Below the pieces are notes generated by a model. It did not search any database and was not told the origin of the DNA. It saw only the letters and a list, made by a program, of their open reading frames with translations. Source: Azospirillaceae bacterium (GTDB taxonomy: Bacteria; Pseudomonadota; Alphaproteobacteria; Azospirillales; Azospirillaceae). From it: 64,000 nt of DNA. Of the stretch, positions 50,451 through 61,215 are shown piece by piece. How positions within the stretch are numbered: position 1 is the stretch's first letter; the number at the start of each line of letters is the position of its first letter. Location of the stretch: contig DASQNC010000016.1 in the NCBI GenBank assembly GCA_035645145.1, positions 62,001 through 126,000 on the forward strand, written 5' to 3'. A program made the position numbers and the translations under genes.

Positions 50451-52669
50451 TCAGTCGGCCGCATCCAGGAAATATCGGTCCATGGCGCTGTCGAGCGGCG
50501 GCAGGATCAGGCCGCGCTCGCTGGACAGGACCGTGGCGCGCCGCTCGCCCCCGTCCACCCGCGCGACCTTGGATGCATCGACCCCGGCCGTCCTGGCGGC
50601 GCGCACCGCCAGCTCGTACCAGGACACCTGGCCCTGGTTGGCGAGATGCCAAACCCCGGTGGCCCCATCGATCAGCAGGTCGAGCGTGGCATGCACCAGG
50701 TCGGGAACGTAGGTGGGCGACACCTCCGCATCCGATGCGGCTTCCACCCGCCGCCCGTCCGCCAGGGACCGCAGCGTGTGGTGGATGAAATTGTAGCGGT
50801 CCCAAGGACCGAAGAAGGCGCTGGTGCGGACGATCATCGCACGGGGATGGACGGCGGCCACCTGGCGCTCCGCCTCGGCCTTGCTGGCCCCGTACACGCC
50901 TTCGGGGCTGGTCCTGTCGCTCTCCACATAGGCGCGGCCGAGCCGGCCGTCGAACACCAGGTCGGAGGAGAAGGTGACGTAGGGTATGCCCGCCGCGGCG
51001 CACGCCTCGCCCAGGACCGCGGCACCGACGACGTTCTCGCGGAAGCAGCGTTCCGGTTCGTGCTCGGCATTGGCCACCCGCACATAGCCGGCGGTGTTGA
51101 CCACCGCCCAGGGCCTGTAGCGGGCAAGCGCCGCCGCCACCGACGCCGGATCCGCGATGTCCATGTCCGCCCGGCTGACCAGATCGCAGTCGAGCCCGCG
51201 CATGGCACAGACCCGGGCGAAGGCGCGGCCGAGCGTACCGGTGGCACCGGTGACCAGCACCCGCCGCGGCGCTGCGGCGCCGGGCCGACGCTCCCGCGCG
51301 ACCTCGGACGGCATGTACAGGCGTTCGGGCCGGTGCCACCAACCCGGCCGGTCCAACACCGGATGGTCGAAGGTGCCCGTCCTGGCCAGCGCCTCGGCCG
51401 CCGCCCCCAGGGCCGTGCGCCGTGGTGGCGAGAACCGCACATCGAATGGGCCCGGCTCATAGAGTCCGGTTTCGCGGACAAGCAACGAGTTCCAATCCAC
51501 CGCCCCGAACATCGACCAAACGGTAACGGCACGCAGGTCCACGCCCTCGGCGCGCAGGCGCGATGCGCCGTTCCAGACCTCCACCAGCCAGCGCACCTGC
51601 TCGTCGCGCGTACAGCCATGATGCGCCTCGGTGATCGCCGTGGGCAGGTGGTATCGCTCCCACACCTCGCGCAGGCGCACGTCGATGCCGGTCTCGCCCA
51701 CCGGCCAATCCATCCGCACGGCCTCGGCATCGGCGTAGCGCTCCCGCCCGTTCCCGCCATGCAGGTGGGACGGGTAGCGGTCGAGGTTTTCGTCCAGATA
51801 GCGCTCGCTGGTCAGGTAATGGTTGATCCCGATGATGTCGGGCGTCCCGCCGCCTTCCAGGAACAGTGCCAGGTCGGCCTCTTCGACCCCGGCCGCGGTG
51901 AACCCGCGGTACCAGGAATGGGTGCGGTCCACCCGACCGCAGAGCAGGTCGAAGCCCAGCCAGCGGCGTTCGTTCTCGTGCTCGGCCTGGTACGCGAGCC
52001 GCGGCGTGCTGAAGGTCTTGCCCATGTCGTCGGTCTGGATCAGTCGCGCCCCCGGCGTGATGCGGCGGATGGCGCGCATGGCCAGGACCACCGCCTTGCA
52101 TTCGGTCACCAGGCAGCGCAGGAACGTCGCCAGATCGCCACCATGGGGCGCCCAATGCCCGTACAGGCCGCTGAACCGTGCGGTGGTCAGCGGCTCGTTG
52201 ATGGGCGTGAACATGTCCACCCACGGATAGCGGGCCGCCACCCGTTCCGCATGCCGCGCCAGCATCTCGGGGAAGGCGGGATCGAGCAGGCCGGTGTAGC
52301 GGGGACCGCTGCCGTGGTGGACCAAGCCGGCGATGGGGGCGATCCCCAGGTCGCGCAGCCGGGCCATGCGGGCATCGTGCCAGGTGAAGTCGCACTCGGC
52401 CGGATCGTCCGGAGCCACCGTTTCCCACAGGACCGGGTAGCGCAGGGTCCGGATGCCCAATGCCGCGACGGCGTCCAGATCCTCGATCCGGTCCCGGTGG
52501 CCGGTCTCGGCGATCTGGTCGCGGAAGCGGTCACCGATCTGCACGACGGTGCATTCGAGCCCGCCCCAGAGCTCAAGCCCCTGCGATCCAAGCATGCGCG
52601 GTGTCCGTTTGGTGGCGGTCGGGATGGCGGAGGAAACCAAGGTTCGTGACACCCCCTCGCGTGCGCCCC

Positions 52670-52673
<4 letters not shown>
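50451..52673 (-). CDS. fusion of GH1-like glycosidase and RmlD-type sugar-nucleotide reductase
   Basis: 740 residues from ATG 52673, which overlaps the glf stop (ATGA); ATG 52595 would give a 714-residue form starting MLGSQGLELWGG. The N-terminal ~440 residues form a GH1-like TIM barrel with FTPINEPLT (acid/base Glu) and TEAHHGC (nucleophile-position Glu), plus VHHGSGPRY and WSMFGAVDW. The C-terminal ~290 residues are an extended SDR related to RmlD: LVTGATGTLGRAFARV (NAD(P) loop), NTAGYVRVANAE, YVTFSSDLVFDG and YGASKAEAE with the catalytic Tyr/Lys. RmlD normally reduces dTDP-4-keto-rhamnose. It lies directly after glf and a glycosyltransferase and is likely to modify or make a surface sugar. 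Both half functions are inferred. Confidence 0.86.
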
Positions 52674-53825
<1,152 letters not shown>

Positions 53826-53833
<8 letters not shown>

Positions 53834-55046
53834 GGGCGGCCCCCTTCGATTTGGATGCGACGACGGCGGACGTCGCACGGGTGCGCTCGCTCCTCTGCCC
53901 ACCCTGGGCCATGGCGTCCTGCACCAGGGCGTCCATTTCGGACCAAGTGCGATCCCAGGACATCGTGCCCAGGAACCGGTCGACCCGCTCCAGCCACGAG
54001 CCCTTGGGCCGCTGGAGCAGGTGCGCGGCCTTCCGCACCGCGTCCTCGGGGTCGGACGCGATCTCGACCAGCCCGGCTTCGCCATAGGGTCGAACCACAT
54101 CGGTGATCCGGGTCGAAACGACGGGCACGCCGGCCGCCAGGAACTCGGGCGTCTTGGTCGGGCTGATGAACCGGGTGGACTCGTTCAGGGCGAACGGCAT
54201 CAGGCCCACGTCCCAACCCGCCAGGTAATCCGGCAGCTCCTCGTACCGCTTGCCGCCCAGCCAATGGATGTTCGGCCGTCGGGGAAGGATCCCGGGATCG
54301 ATCTTCACCACGGGGCCGATCATGACGAACTGCCAATCGGGCCGCAGGTCGGCCATGTGGCCCACCATGTCCACGTCCATCCGTTCGTCCACGACGCCGA
54401 AGAACCCCAGCCGCGGACGCGGCACGGCGGCCTGGTCGGACGGGTCCACGGCCCCGGCCCGCGCACGCGCGAAGTGGGCGGCGTCGATGCTGCTGGGAAA
54501 GGCGTGCACGCTGTGGTGGCGCCCCCGTTTGGCCTCGTACAGGCTCCGGCCGCCGGTGAACACCAGGTCGGCACGATCGAACAGCCGCCGTTCCTGCAAT
54601 GTCAGCCGGGGAGGGGCGCCGCGGAACGCCGACAGCTCGTCCATGCAGTCGTAGACGCACACATCGGGCGCCAGATGGTCGCTGACGGTCAGCGCCATCG
54701 GCGTGTAGTACCAGACCACCAAGGGCACATCGGCGTGGCCCGCCAGCAGGTCGTCCACCAGGCTGCGCTGGGCCGCCTCGCACTCCTCACCCCCTGGCCC
54801 ATCCGGCAGGACCGGTGTGCAAACGACCACGCCGCATGGCTGCCGGGACAGGTCGAGGCGCGGCGCGACATCCGGTTCGAACACCGGTTCCTCGACAAAG
54901 TAAACGCGATAGGTCCTGGCCGCCCGGCTCAGCAGATGCTGGGGCCGTTGATAGACGAAATTCCAGCGAAGGTGGGAAAAGCAGACGAGTAGACGGGAGG
55001 GGGTGACGGCAGACGCGTTGCCATCGGCGCGCGGTGGGGGGGACAT
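53826..55046 (-). CDS. family 4-type glycosyltransferase
   Basis: 406 residues; ATG 55046 has GGAG six bases upstream. GT-B fold: N-terminal LLVCFSHLRWNFVYQRPQHL (~19-38) is characteristic of 'glycosyltransferase family 1' proteins found with glf, then DCMDELSAF, GGRSLYEAK and the donor-site region IGPVVKIDP, WLGGKRYEELP and FISPTKTPEFLAAGVPVV with the E-x7-E-like pattern. It probably transfers a sugar (possibly Galf from the adjacent glf product) onto a surface glycan. It is the first gene of a three-gene overlapping operon. Confidence 0.9.
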
Positions 55047-55344
55047 CCGGGCTCCATCGGTGGGGGCATTGCGATGAGATGGCCAAGCCCGCGCACAAGA
55101 AATGATGCCGTTTGGCTGCGAACCGGACCCAACTTTCCATAAGACAAACCTGGAAAACGAGAGTCGGTTCCCCACGAATTCGTGCAGGAATTTCCATTAC
55201 GAAGGCGGGATGCCGCATCGGACGACATATCCCTGACCCTAATTATTTGGAATGACCGGAGCGGGTCCGGGACAACGTCGGATCACATCCGGCACGCGCC
55301 GGTTCGGCAACGTCCGGCCGTTCCCGCTTTGAGGTCCGCGGACA
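55047..55344. other. 298-bp spacer upstream of the glf operon
   Basis: Promoter region for the minus-strand glycosyltransferase-glf operon, bounded on the other side by the stop of the patatin gene. The most AT-rich part is 55130-55250, around CTAATTATTTGGAATG (55239-55254). No gene, RNA or clear terminator is visible. Confidence 0.4.
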
Positions 55345-56403
55345 TCAAAGCGGTTCGAGCAGGTCCGGCACCCGGTCGCGGTCCACGGCATCCTCGAACG
55401 CGTCGGCCAGCCGCTCGGTCTCGGCGATAACCCTGCGCCAATAGGCCTGCCGCGCGGCGGTCGGCATCCGCTTGAAATCCCCACGGTCGGGGATCTTTCC
55501 ATGGGGCAAGGCGTCCAGGAACGCCCGCGAGGGACATAACAACAGGGTGCGGGCCAGATTGCGGCGGTCCGGCCGGCGCCAGTGCAGTGCCTTGTCGAAC
55601 CAGCCCGGCACGATCCGGTCCGAGAAGTGCGGATAGAGGACGAGCCCCGGTTCCCGGTACGGGATATCCAGGTGGTAGTCCATGATCCCGCCGTCCATGT
55701 ACAGGCCGGGCTTGGCACCGGCGATCCCCGCCACTGCCAGGAAGACGAAGGGTACGGCCGCGGTGGCCAGCAACGCCGCCTCCAGATTGGCCGCGCTCAA
55801 CGGAACCGCGTGGGTGGCGAAGCCCGATGCCACGTCGAAGGGCGGTGGGGTTCGGGCGTCGTGCAGCAGCGTGCGTTCGAAGAACAGGCGCAGGGTTTGG
55901 CGCCGGACGGCGTTAGCCAGTGCTGCGGCGGCCAACCCGGTCCCGAGACTGACCGGATGGTCGCGCCCCAGCAGTCCCCGCCCGCGCACCGCCAGGATGG
56001 ACAGGCGCCTGGACGGGTGGGACAGGATCTGCCGCGCGCCGTCCGCGTCCAGGATGACGCGCAGGAAGTGCCGGCAATCCTCGGTCAGCCGGGCCGCGTC
56101 GGCCGGCGGCTCGACCGCATAGTCCAGGTAGACGGACTCGAACCGGGCACTGGCCGCGACGGGATCGTCCTGGGCAAGACAAGCGAACCGCCAGCATCCG
56201 ATCGAGCTGCCGATCAGATGCAGCGGACGACGGCGTGCGCGGAACCAGCGGCCGAAAACCGCCCGGTCCAGCCGGGTCAGCGCCAACCATTTCGGACCTC
56301 CCGACGCGCCCGCCACCACATCGAAGAGATCGTCATGAAGACCTTCGGCGCGGATGCGCGCCATGGCATCCGGGCCGGCCAGGAAACGCAGGGGGCGTTG
56401 CAA
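55345..56403 (-). CDS. patatin-like phospholipase
   Basis: 352 residues from TTG 56403; this start matches the conserved opening L-R-F-x-AGP of the family, but there is no ribosome binding site, and ATG codons further in cut conserved sequence. The fold is patatin: oxyanion/nucleophile region VAGASGGPKWLAL, IGSSIGCWR with catalytic Ser in GSSIG, and the Asp of the dyad in YMDGGIMDYH. The family hydrolyses acyl chains of phospholipids. No signal peptide is seen. The function in this glycan region could be lipid-anchor turnover, which is speculation. Confidence 0.85.
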   Translation of the reverse strand: MQRPLRFLAGPDAMARIRAEGLHDDLFDVVAGASGGPKWLALTRLDRAVFGRWFRARRRPLHLIGSSIGCWRFACLAQDDPVAASARFESVYLDYAVEPPADAARLTEDCRHFLRVILDADGARQILSHPSRRLSILAVRGRGLLGRDHPVSLGTGLAAAALANAVRRQTLRLFFERTLLHDARTPPPFDVASGFATHAVPLSAANLEAALLATAAVPFVFLAVAGIAGAKPGLYMDGGIMDYHLDIPYREPGLVLYPHFSDRIVPGWFDKALHWRRPDRRNLARTLLLCPSRAFLDALPHGKIPDRGDFKRMPTAARQAYWRRVIAETERLADAFEDAVDRDRVPDLLEPL

Positions 56404-56535
56404 GGGGTGCGTCCGGTGCCGGGGAGAAACGCCCGCACCCTAAATCAAATTCCGATCCGGCGGAAACGCCCGGCCGGTCAGTCCACTTGCGCAAACAACG
56501 GGATGGAACACGGGCCGGTTTCGCCCCGACCGCCA

Positions 56536-57030
56536 TCAAGCATCCCCCGCACCCAGCGCCAGCGTCGCTTCCTGCAGGCCGGGCCAATGTTCGCCCCGGT
56601 ACGGGAACCGGGCGTAGAGGCAGGAAATGACCTGGTCCACCTGCTTGCCATCGGTGGAGATGGGAAGCAGGACCTTGCGGAGGGCGAGCTCGACGCCTTT
56701 GCCCATTTTACCCTGGCAGTCGATGCGCACCGGCTGCCGGGATCTTATGCAGCGGCGGAAATGCTCAAGAACATCGGTGCGGAGCTCGGGCCGAAGGACC
56801 TCGTCCAGGTACCTGCCGGTGTAGTCGCAGCCGTCGTACTCGACGATTTCGGTTCCATGCAGCCGAATGCGAATCCGGAAGGGGTGCTCGACGTCGAAGA
56901 TCGAGATGTTGCCCAGCCATGGCCACAGGATTTCGGGCGAAAAGCCCGCACGTGACGGCAGGCAATCGGAACTCCCTTTCGCATGCCAAAGACCGACCAG
57001 GGCATCCAGCTTTGCCGAGTCACCGTCCAT
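56536..57030 (-). CDS. PAS-domain protein (PAS_5-like), 164 residues
   Basis: ATG 57030 (the TTG one codon before is the alternative). A single PAS-type sensor with no output domain, of the alphaproteobacterial group that begins with a short helix followed by an Arg/Pro segment and W-L-G: LPSRAGFSPEILWPWLGNISIFDVE, RIRLHGTEIVEYDGCDYTGRYLDEV, and a C-terminal YARFPY. Members of this group act as soluble regulators in cell-cycle or motility control in Caulobacter-like bacteria. It stands alone. Confidence 0.78.
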   Translation of the reverse strand: MDGDSAKLDALVGLWHAKGSSDCLPSRAGFSPEILWPWLGNISIFDVEHPFRIRIRLHGTEIVEYDGCDYTGRYLDEVLRPELRTDVLEHFRRCIRSRQPVRIDCQGKMGKGVELALRKVLLPISTDGKQVDQVISCLYARFPYRGEHWPGLQEATLALGAGDA

Positions 57031-57153
57031 CAACGTCGGCCTCGAATCCGGCAGTCACGAGGATGGTATTATTTAGGAAAAACATCCAAATCCAAAGCCG
57101 GTAATTCGGCGGCGGACATCTGCCGCCGGCAATGCGGGCGGCAGGAGGATTGA

Positions 57154-57750
57154 CTAACCCTTTGGGCGAAGCGCCGCGACCATGTCGCGCGCGATCTCGG
57201 CCGGGCTCATGCGGCCGGGCCGGTACCAGGTGCGGGTCCAGTTCAACGCACCCAGCAGGGTCAGGCGGAAGATGGTCTTGTCGATGCCGGGGGCCGGGTC
57301 CAGAGCGTCCACCATCTCGCGGAACACGGTTTCGTACTCGGCCCGCTGGGCAACCAGCCGGTCGCGCACCCCGGCCAGATCCTGCGGGAATTCGGGCGTC
57401 AGGATCGAAACGAACGAGCCCTCGCCCAGCAACACCTCCAGATGCGCGGCAGCTCCCACGGCCAGCCGTTCCCATGGATCGGAAATGCCCTGGATGGCGG
57501 CCTGCACGGCGGCGGCAACCGCGGCGACTCCGGCCGCATGTGCCGCCACGAACAGCTCCTCCTTGCTCGGGAAGTGGTAATAGACCGAGCCCGGCAGCAT
57601 CCCCACCGCCTGCGCAATGTCGCGCATGCTCGTGGCCTCGTACCCCCTGGCCGCGAACAGCTGTGCCGCAATCGCCATCAACTGCTCGCGGCGATTGCCC
57701 GGCCGGTTGTCGGAACCGCCTTCGGGCACGGGGATGGGCATGTTCGTCAT
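57154..57750 (-). CDS. TetR-family transcriptional regulator
   Basis: 198 residues; ATG 57750 has GAGG eight bases upstream. The DNA-binding TetR_N domain occupies ~20-66 (IAAQLFAARGYEATSMRDIAQAVGMLPGSVYYHFPSKEELF in part), and the rest is the ligand/dimer domain, ending RDMVAALRPKG. It resembles FadR/PsrA-type or acyl-CoA-sensing TetR repressors of fatty-acid metabolism, consistent with the CAAAC-N4-GTTTG dyad 55 bp upstream of its start, which suggests autoregulation. The controlled genes are not obvious here; the thiolase and dehydrogenase are far away. Confidence 0.88.
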   Translation of the reverse strand: MTNMPIPVPEGGSDNRPGNRREQLMAIAAQLFAARGYEATSMRDIAQAVGMLPGSVYYHFPSKEELFVAAHAAGVAAVAAAVQAAIQGISDPWERLAVGAAAHLEVLLGEGSFVSILTPEFPQDLAGVRDRLVAQRAEYETVFREMVDALDPAPGIDKTIFRLTLLGALNWTRTWYRPGRMSPAEIARDMVAALRPKG

Positions 57751-58167
57751 GGGGCAACCTCGCGGCGTGCTTTGCAGGCGTCCGCGCCTGAATGCTGAAG
57801 TTATCAAACAGCCGTTTGCTATACCGGCGGGCGCAACGGCCACCCAGGATAGCGCAGTGCGGACGTGCCCGTGACATTCGTTTTCGACCCGCCCGGCATG
57901 TCCAACGCCATGCCGACGCCGGCGCCTCGGACGCGGGGCAAGCGTTGCCGATGGCCGCCAGGGATCAATGCGGCACCTCATCCGCTCACGGCGTGGCTTC
58001 TGCCCAGGTCGGGCGTCCGCGCCCGACCGCCACGGGTCGGGCGTCCGGCGGTGGAGGGCTCCAACCCGGTCGGACAGAGTCTACCTACAAAAGAGAAGTC
58101 CGATCGGGCGTGCGTAGCGGATGTCGCCCCACCTTTCGCCCCCACCCGCACCGGCCGGGACGACCTT
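57751..58167. other. 417-bp intergenic region between tetR and the VanZ-like gene
   Basis: Holds the tetR operator (57805-57818) near the tetR start. Further right, 58007-58028 is a perfect 9-bp hairpin (GGTCGGGCG / CGCCCGACC, 4-base loop), and GTCGGGCGTCCG recurs downstream at 58035. No T run follows it. I see no gene in this stretch; open frames there have untypical codon use. Confidence 0.45.
57805..57818. promoter_or_regulatory. PsrA-like TetR operator
   Basis: CAAAC-AGCC-GTTTG, a perfect 14-bp dyad that fits the PsrA consensus (G/C)AAAC-N(2-4)-GTTT(G/C). It lies 55 bp upstream of the TetR start at 57750, the spot for autorepression, in an AT-richer stretch (TTATCAAACAG...TTTGCTATA). The regulator recognising it is probably the adjacent TetR protein. 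Confidence 0.62.
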
Positions 58168-59496
58168 ATGGTCCGGGTGCCCGATACAGCCCCCCATGCC
58201 GACGTGTACGCGAAGCTCCTTCTGATTTCGGCCCTGATCGCCTATGCCTCGTTCCACCCGTTCGAAGTGCGGCTGGACGCGGCCGCCTCCGGGTTGCAGG
58301 AACTGGTACGCCTCCGCGGGCTGACGCCTTTGCTGGGCGACAGCGTGGTGAATGTCGTCATGTTCATCCCGTTCGGGGCGGTGGCCGCGCATATCCGGGC
58401 GTCACCCGGAATGAACCGGGCCCCCCTCGCCGACCCGGTCGCCGGCTGGGTTCCGCCGCTGCTGTGGGGCGGCCTGTTCGCGTTCGCGTTGCAGGTCGTC
58501 CAGATCGTCATGCCCGCCCGCCATCCCAGCATGCTCGACGTCGGATTCAACCTGGTCGGCATCGCGGTCGGCATGGCGGCCTGCCGGCTCGCCGGTGCCA
58601 AGGGTTTGACGACCGCGCAAATCGTGCCCGGCATTCTCCTGGCGCTCTGGCTTGTCCATCTGACCGCGCCGATCCTCGTCTGGTTCCGGGGCGCCGATCT
58701 CGCCGGCTTTGCCGCCGCCGGTTTCGGACCCGGGGCGTTCGCGCGGGCCCTGGTCGGGTGGCTGGTTGCCTGCCGCCTGTGCGCGAGCCTGGGCGTCCGA
58801 ACGCGGTGGCTCGTCCCGGCGGTTGCCGGCGCCGCCCTGGCCGCCGCCGCGAACCGGCTGTCCGGCCCCGGAGCCCTTGCGGGCGCCGCGGTGGCCGTTG
58901 CGCTGTGGCCACTCGTCCGCGACCGGCGGGTGGGGGATGGATGGTTCGGGCTGCTTGTGGCGGCACTCCTGGCTGCGGACACGTTCCGGGCCGTCGCCCC
59001 CTTCGGGCCGGCGGCGCGGGTGAACTGGCTGCCGTTCGCGCCGCTGCTGCGGGGCAACGAACTCGGCACTCTGGCCGTCCTGTCCGGCAAGCTGTTCGCC
59101 TATGGCGCGCTGCTGTGGTTTTCGCGGGACGTCCGGCCGCGCCCCGGTTGGGCCGGGCCGACGGCGGTTGCGGCCTATGTCGCGGCCCTGGAGGTCGCCC
59201 AGGCATGGAATCCGAAGGAAATCGCCGATACCACCGATCCGCTCATGGTGCTGGCGCTCGCCATCCTGGCCGCTCCCGTGCGGCGCCCCGGCATGCCTGC
59301 TCCGGGTGCATCCGCCCATGGGTGGCCGGAGGTCCGGAATGCCCCGCCGCACCCTTCCGATACCCAGACCGCACGGCTAGGGCCTCCCCCCCGACCGGGT
59401 GCTAATACGCCCGAAACGGAGCAACGCGGCACGGGACGTGCGACCATGGAAAACGGCAGGCCACTGTCACGCCCCGCATCCGCGAGAACACCATGA
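58168..59496 (+). CDS. VanZ-like membrane protein
   Basis: 442 residues from ATG 58168 with GGGA eight bases upstream. VanZ-family core in the first ~110 residues: FHPFEVRLDAA, DSVVNVVMFIPFGAVAAHI and, after a loop, FALQVVQIVMPARHPSMLDVGFNLVGIAVG, the typical pattern of a glycopeptide-resistance-type membrane protein. About nine further hydrophobic helices make it larger than VanZ itself. The C-terminal ~70 residues are polar. It overlaps the glycosyltransferase start by 4 bp, so it may act in surface-glycan synthesis or transport. Confidence 0.82.
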   Translation: MVRVPDTAPHADVYAKLLLISALIAYASFHPFEVRLDAAASGLQELVRLRGLTPLLGDSVVNVVMFIPFGAVAAHIRASPGMNRAPLADPVAGWVPPLLWGGLFAFALQVVQIVMPARHPSMLDVGFNLVGIAVGMAACRLAGAKGLTTAQIVPGILLALWLVHLTAPILVWFRGADLAGFAAAGFGPGAFARALVGWLVACRLCASLGVRTRWLVPAVAGAALAAAANRLSGPGALAGAAVAVALWPLVRDRRVGDGWFGLLVAALLAADTFRAVAPFGPAARVNWLPFAPLLRGNELGTLAVLSGKLFAYGALLWFSRDVRPRPGWAGPTAVAAYVAALEVAQAWNPKEIADTTDPLMVLALAILAAPVRRPGMPAPGASAHGWPEVRNAPPHPSDTQTARLGPPPRPGANTPETEQRGTGRATMENGRPLSRPASARTP

Positions 59497-60413
59497 CCCT
59501 TGTTTCGATCGGATTGCCCGTCTACTGCGGCGAGAGGTTTCTGGAGCGCTCCATCCGCTCGCTCCTCGACCAGACGTTCGGCGATTTCGAACTGGTGGTC
59601 TGTGACAACGCATCGACGGACCGGACCGCGGAAATCGTCCAGGACCTGGCCAGCCGGGACAAGCGCATCCGCTATCACCGGAACGCGGAGAACATCGGGG
59701 CGGCCCCGAATTGGAACAAGGCGTTCCGGCTCTCCACGGCCCCGTACTTCAAATGGGCGTCGCACGACGACGTCCATGAGCCGACGTATTTGGAACGCAC
59801 CCTGGCGGTCATGCGGCAGGATCCCGGAATCGTGCTGTGCCACACCCGGACCCGTCTGGTGGACGAGGACGAGCGCGATCTGCCGCGCCACCCCTCCTCC
59901 GGCCACTATGTGGACCGGGCCGGAAACCTGCGGCATGGTCCACCGCGCCCCGGCCGGGCCAGCTCCCCCGACCCCGTGGTCCGCTTCCGCGACACCTTCA
60001 TCGAGATGGTCCGCTGCTTCGACATCTTCGGGCTGATGCGCTCGGACGTGCTGGCGCGCACCTCGCTGCACCGGTCCTACTACGGATCCGATCGCTCCCT
60101 GCTGGTCGAGTTGTCCCTGTACGGCCGGTTCCACGAGGTGCCGGAGGACCTGTTCATGAAGCGCGAGCACGGCGAAACGACGCTGTCGCTTTCGCCCGAC
60201 CAGCAGGCGAAGTGGATCGACCCGAAGGGGCGCAGGCCGTCGCTGCTGACCCGGCGGCTGCAATATCTCCAGGCGTTGCAGGCGGTTGCCACCGCACCGC
60301 TCACCCTTGGCGAGCGCGCCCGTTGCCTGGCGGTGATCGCCAACAAGCCGAATTGGCGCGGTGCGTTGCGCCGGCTTGGGCCGACCCAGGGTGCGACGCC
60401 CGCCGGTCGTTAG
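59493..60413 (+). CDS. family 2 glycosyltransferase
   Basis: 306 residues; ATG 59493 overlaps the VanZ-like stop. GT2 fold: VSIGLPVYCGERFLERSIRSLLDQT (~4-28), DNASTDRT (nucleotide-binding Asp), WASHDDVHEP (DxD-type metal site), then a C-terminal half with RSYYGSDRSLLVELSL and FMKREHGETTLSLS. It probably adds a hexose to a lipid- or protein-linked surface glycan; the donor is unknown. Translational coupling to the VanZ-like membrane protein suggests they act as a pair. Confidence 0.9.
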   Translation: MTLVSIGLPVYCGERFLERSIRSLLDQTFGDFELVVCDNASTDRTAEIVQDLASRDKRIRYHRNAENIGAAPNWNKAFRLSTAPYFKWASHDDVHEPTYLERTLAVMRQDPGIVLCHTRTRLVDEDERDLPRHPSSGHYVDRAGNLRHGPPRPGRASSPDPVVRFRDTFIEMVRCFDIFGLMRSDVLARTSLHRSYYGSDRSLLVELSLYGRFHEVPEDLFMKREHGETTLSLSPDQQAKWIDPKGRRPSLLTRRLQYLQALQAVATAPLTLGERARCLAVIANKPNWRGALRRLGPTQGATPAGR

Positions 60414-60482
60414 CGGTTCCGCATCACCAAGCCGGTCGAACGGCCCGGTCACATGGCCACGCCGACACGATCGGCCGGGACG

Positions 60483-60525
60483 AACACGAAGGGGGCGGTC
60501 CCGTCTGGACCGCCCCCTTCGTGTT
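60483..60525. terminator. strong hairpin between convergent genes
   Basis: Perfect 19-bp inverted repeat (AACACGAAGGGGGCGGTCC / GGACCGCCCCCTTCGTGTT) with a 5-base loop. It sits between the GT2 stop (60413, plus) and the PIG-L stop (60558, minus) and should terminate both transcripts. TTT follows on the plus strand after a few bases. Confidence 0.72.
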
Positions 60526-60557
60526 GGCCGGTTTCCCCCTCGGGCGTCGAACGATCC

Positions 60558-61208
60558 TCAGACCACGAGCTTGTGGGCGTGGAAACCCTCGGCATAGCCT
60601 GTCGGCGAGGCGCATTGGATGCCCCGCAGGCGCAACAACGCCCAGAACGTCTCCTCGGTGAACCACGTGCGGCTCCGCTGCGTGGCGAAGCACTGCATCA
60701 GCGTCGCGATCTTCTGCTCGGCCACGCTGCGTTCGACGGGCACCATCAGGTTGGGGTTTCCGAGATCGCCGTCGTACTTGGGGATCTCGTATTCCCAGAC
60801 CAGATGATTGCGGAACGTGTTCCAGGCCAACTCGCCGAGCACGCGGTGGTCCTGGTGGTGGTCGGCGCGGCGGTGGGTCAGGACCAGATCGGGCTGGAAC
60901 GACTTGAGCCGCTCGAACTCCTCCTTGATGGCCGCCATCTCGGTCGGGAAGAAGCCGTCCCGGAAGCCGTGCAGGTCGATCCGGCTCTCGCCGGCCCTCT
61001 CCAGGAACCGGGCGGCGGACGCATTGGCCTCCTTCGCCCGCTCGCCGGTGGCCGCGAACACCACCCAGCGCACCTGCGAACCGGGGTGGCGCCCCAGCAG
61101 CGTCAGCACCGTGGCGCCGCAGCCGATCTCGATATCGTCGGAATGGGCGCCCAGGCACAGGATCCGCAGCGGCGCCCCGTCCGGACGGCCGAAACGCAAG
61201 GGCATCAT
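60558..61208 (-). CDS. PIG-L family deacetylase
   Basis: 216 residues from ATG 61208 (ATG 61205 is next). Zn-dependent PIG-L/LmbE fold: CLGAHSDDIEIGCG (metal ligands His and Asp, ~19-32), FRDGFFP, and THRRADHHQDHR with the third ligand His. Family members deacetylate N-acetylglucosamine-containing glycolipids or sugar nucleotides. Seven bases after the cytidylyltransferase gene on the same strand, it belongs to the same transcription unit, so its substrate is probably the sugar nucleotide made by that pathway or its glycan. Confidence 0.9.
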   Translation of the reverse strand: MMPLRFGRPDGAPLRILCLGAHSDDIEIGCGATVLTLLGRHPGSQVRWVVFAATGERAKEANASAARFLERAGESRIDLHGFRDGFFPTEMAAIKEEFERLKSFQPDLVLTHRRADHHQDHRVLGELAWNTFRNHLVWEYEIPKYDGDLGNPNLMVPVERSVAEQKIATLMQCFATQRSRTWFTEETFWALLRLRGIQCASPTGYAEGFHAHKLVV

Positions 61209-61215
61209 CGAACCG

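Noticed and set aside
58007-58028. Hairpin and repeats in the tetR-VanZ spacer as a terminator or small RNA
   Set aside because: No T run, no promoter evidence, and the surrounding composition shows nothing RNA-like.
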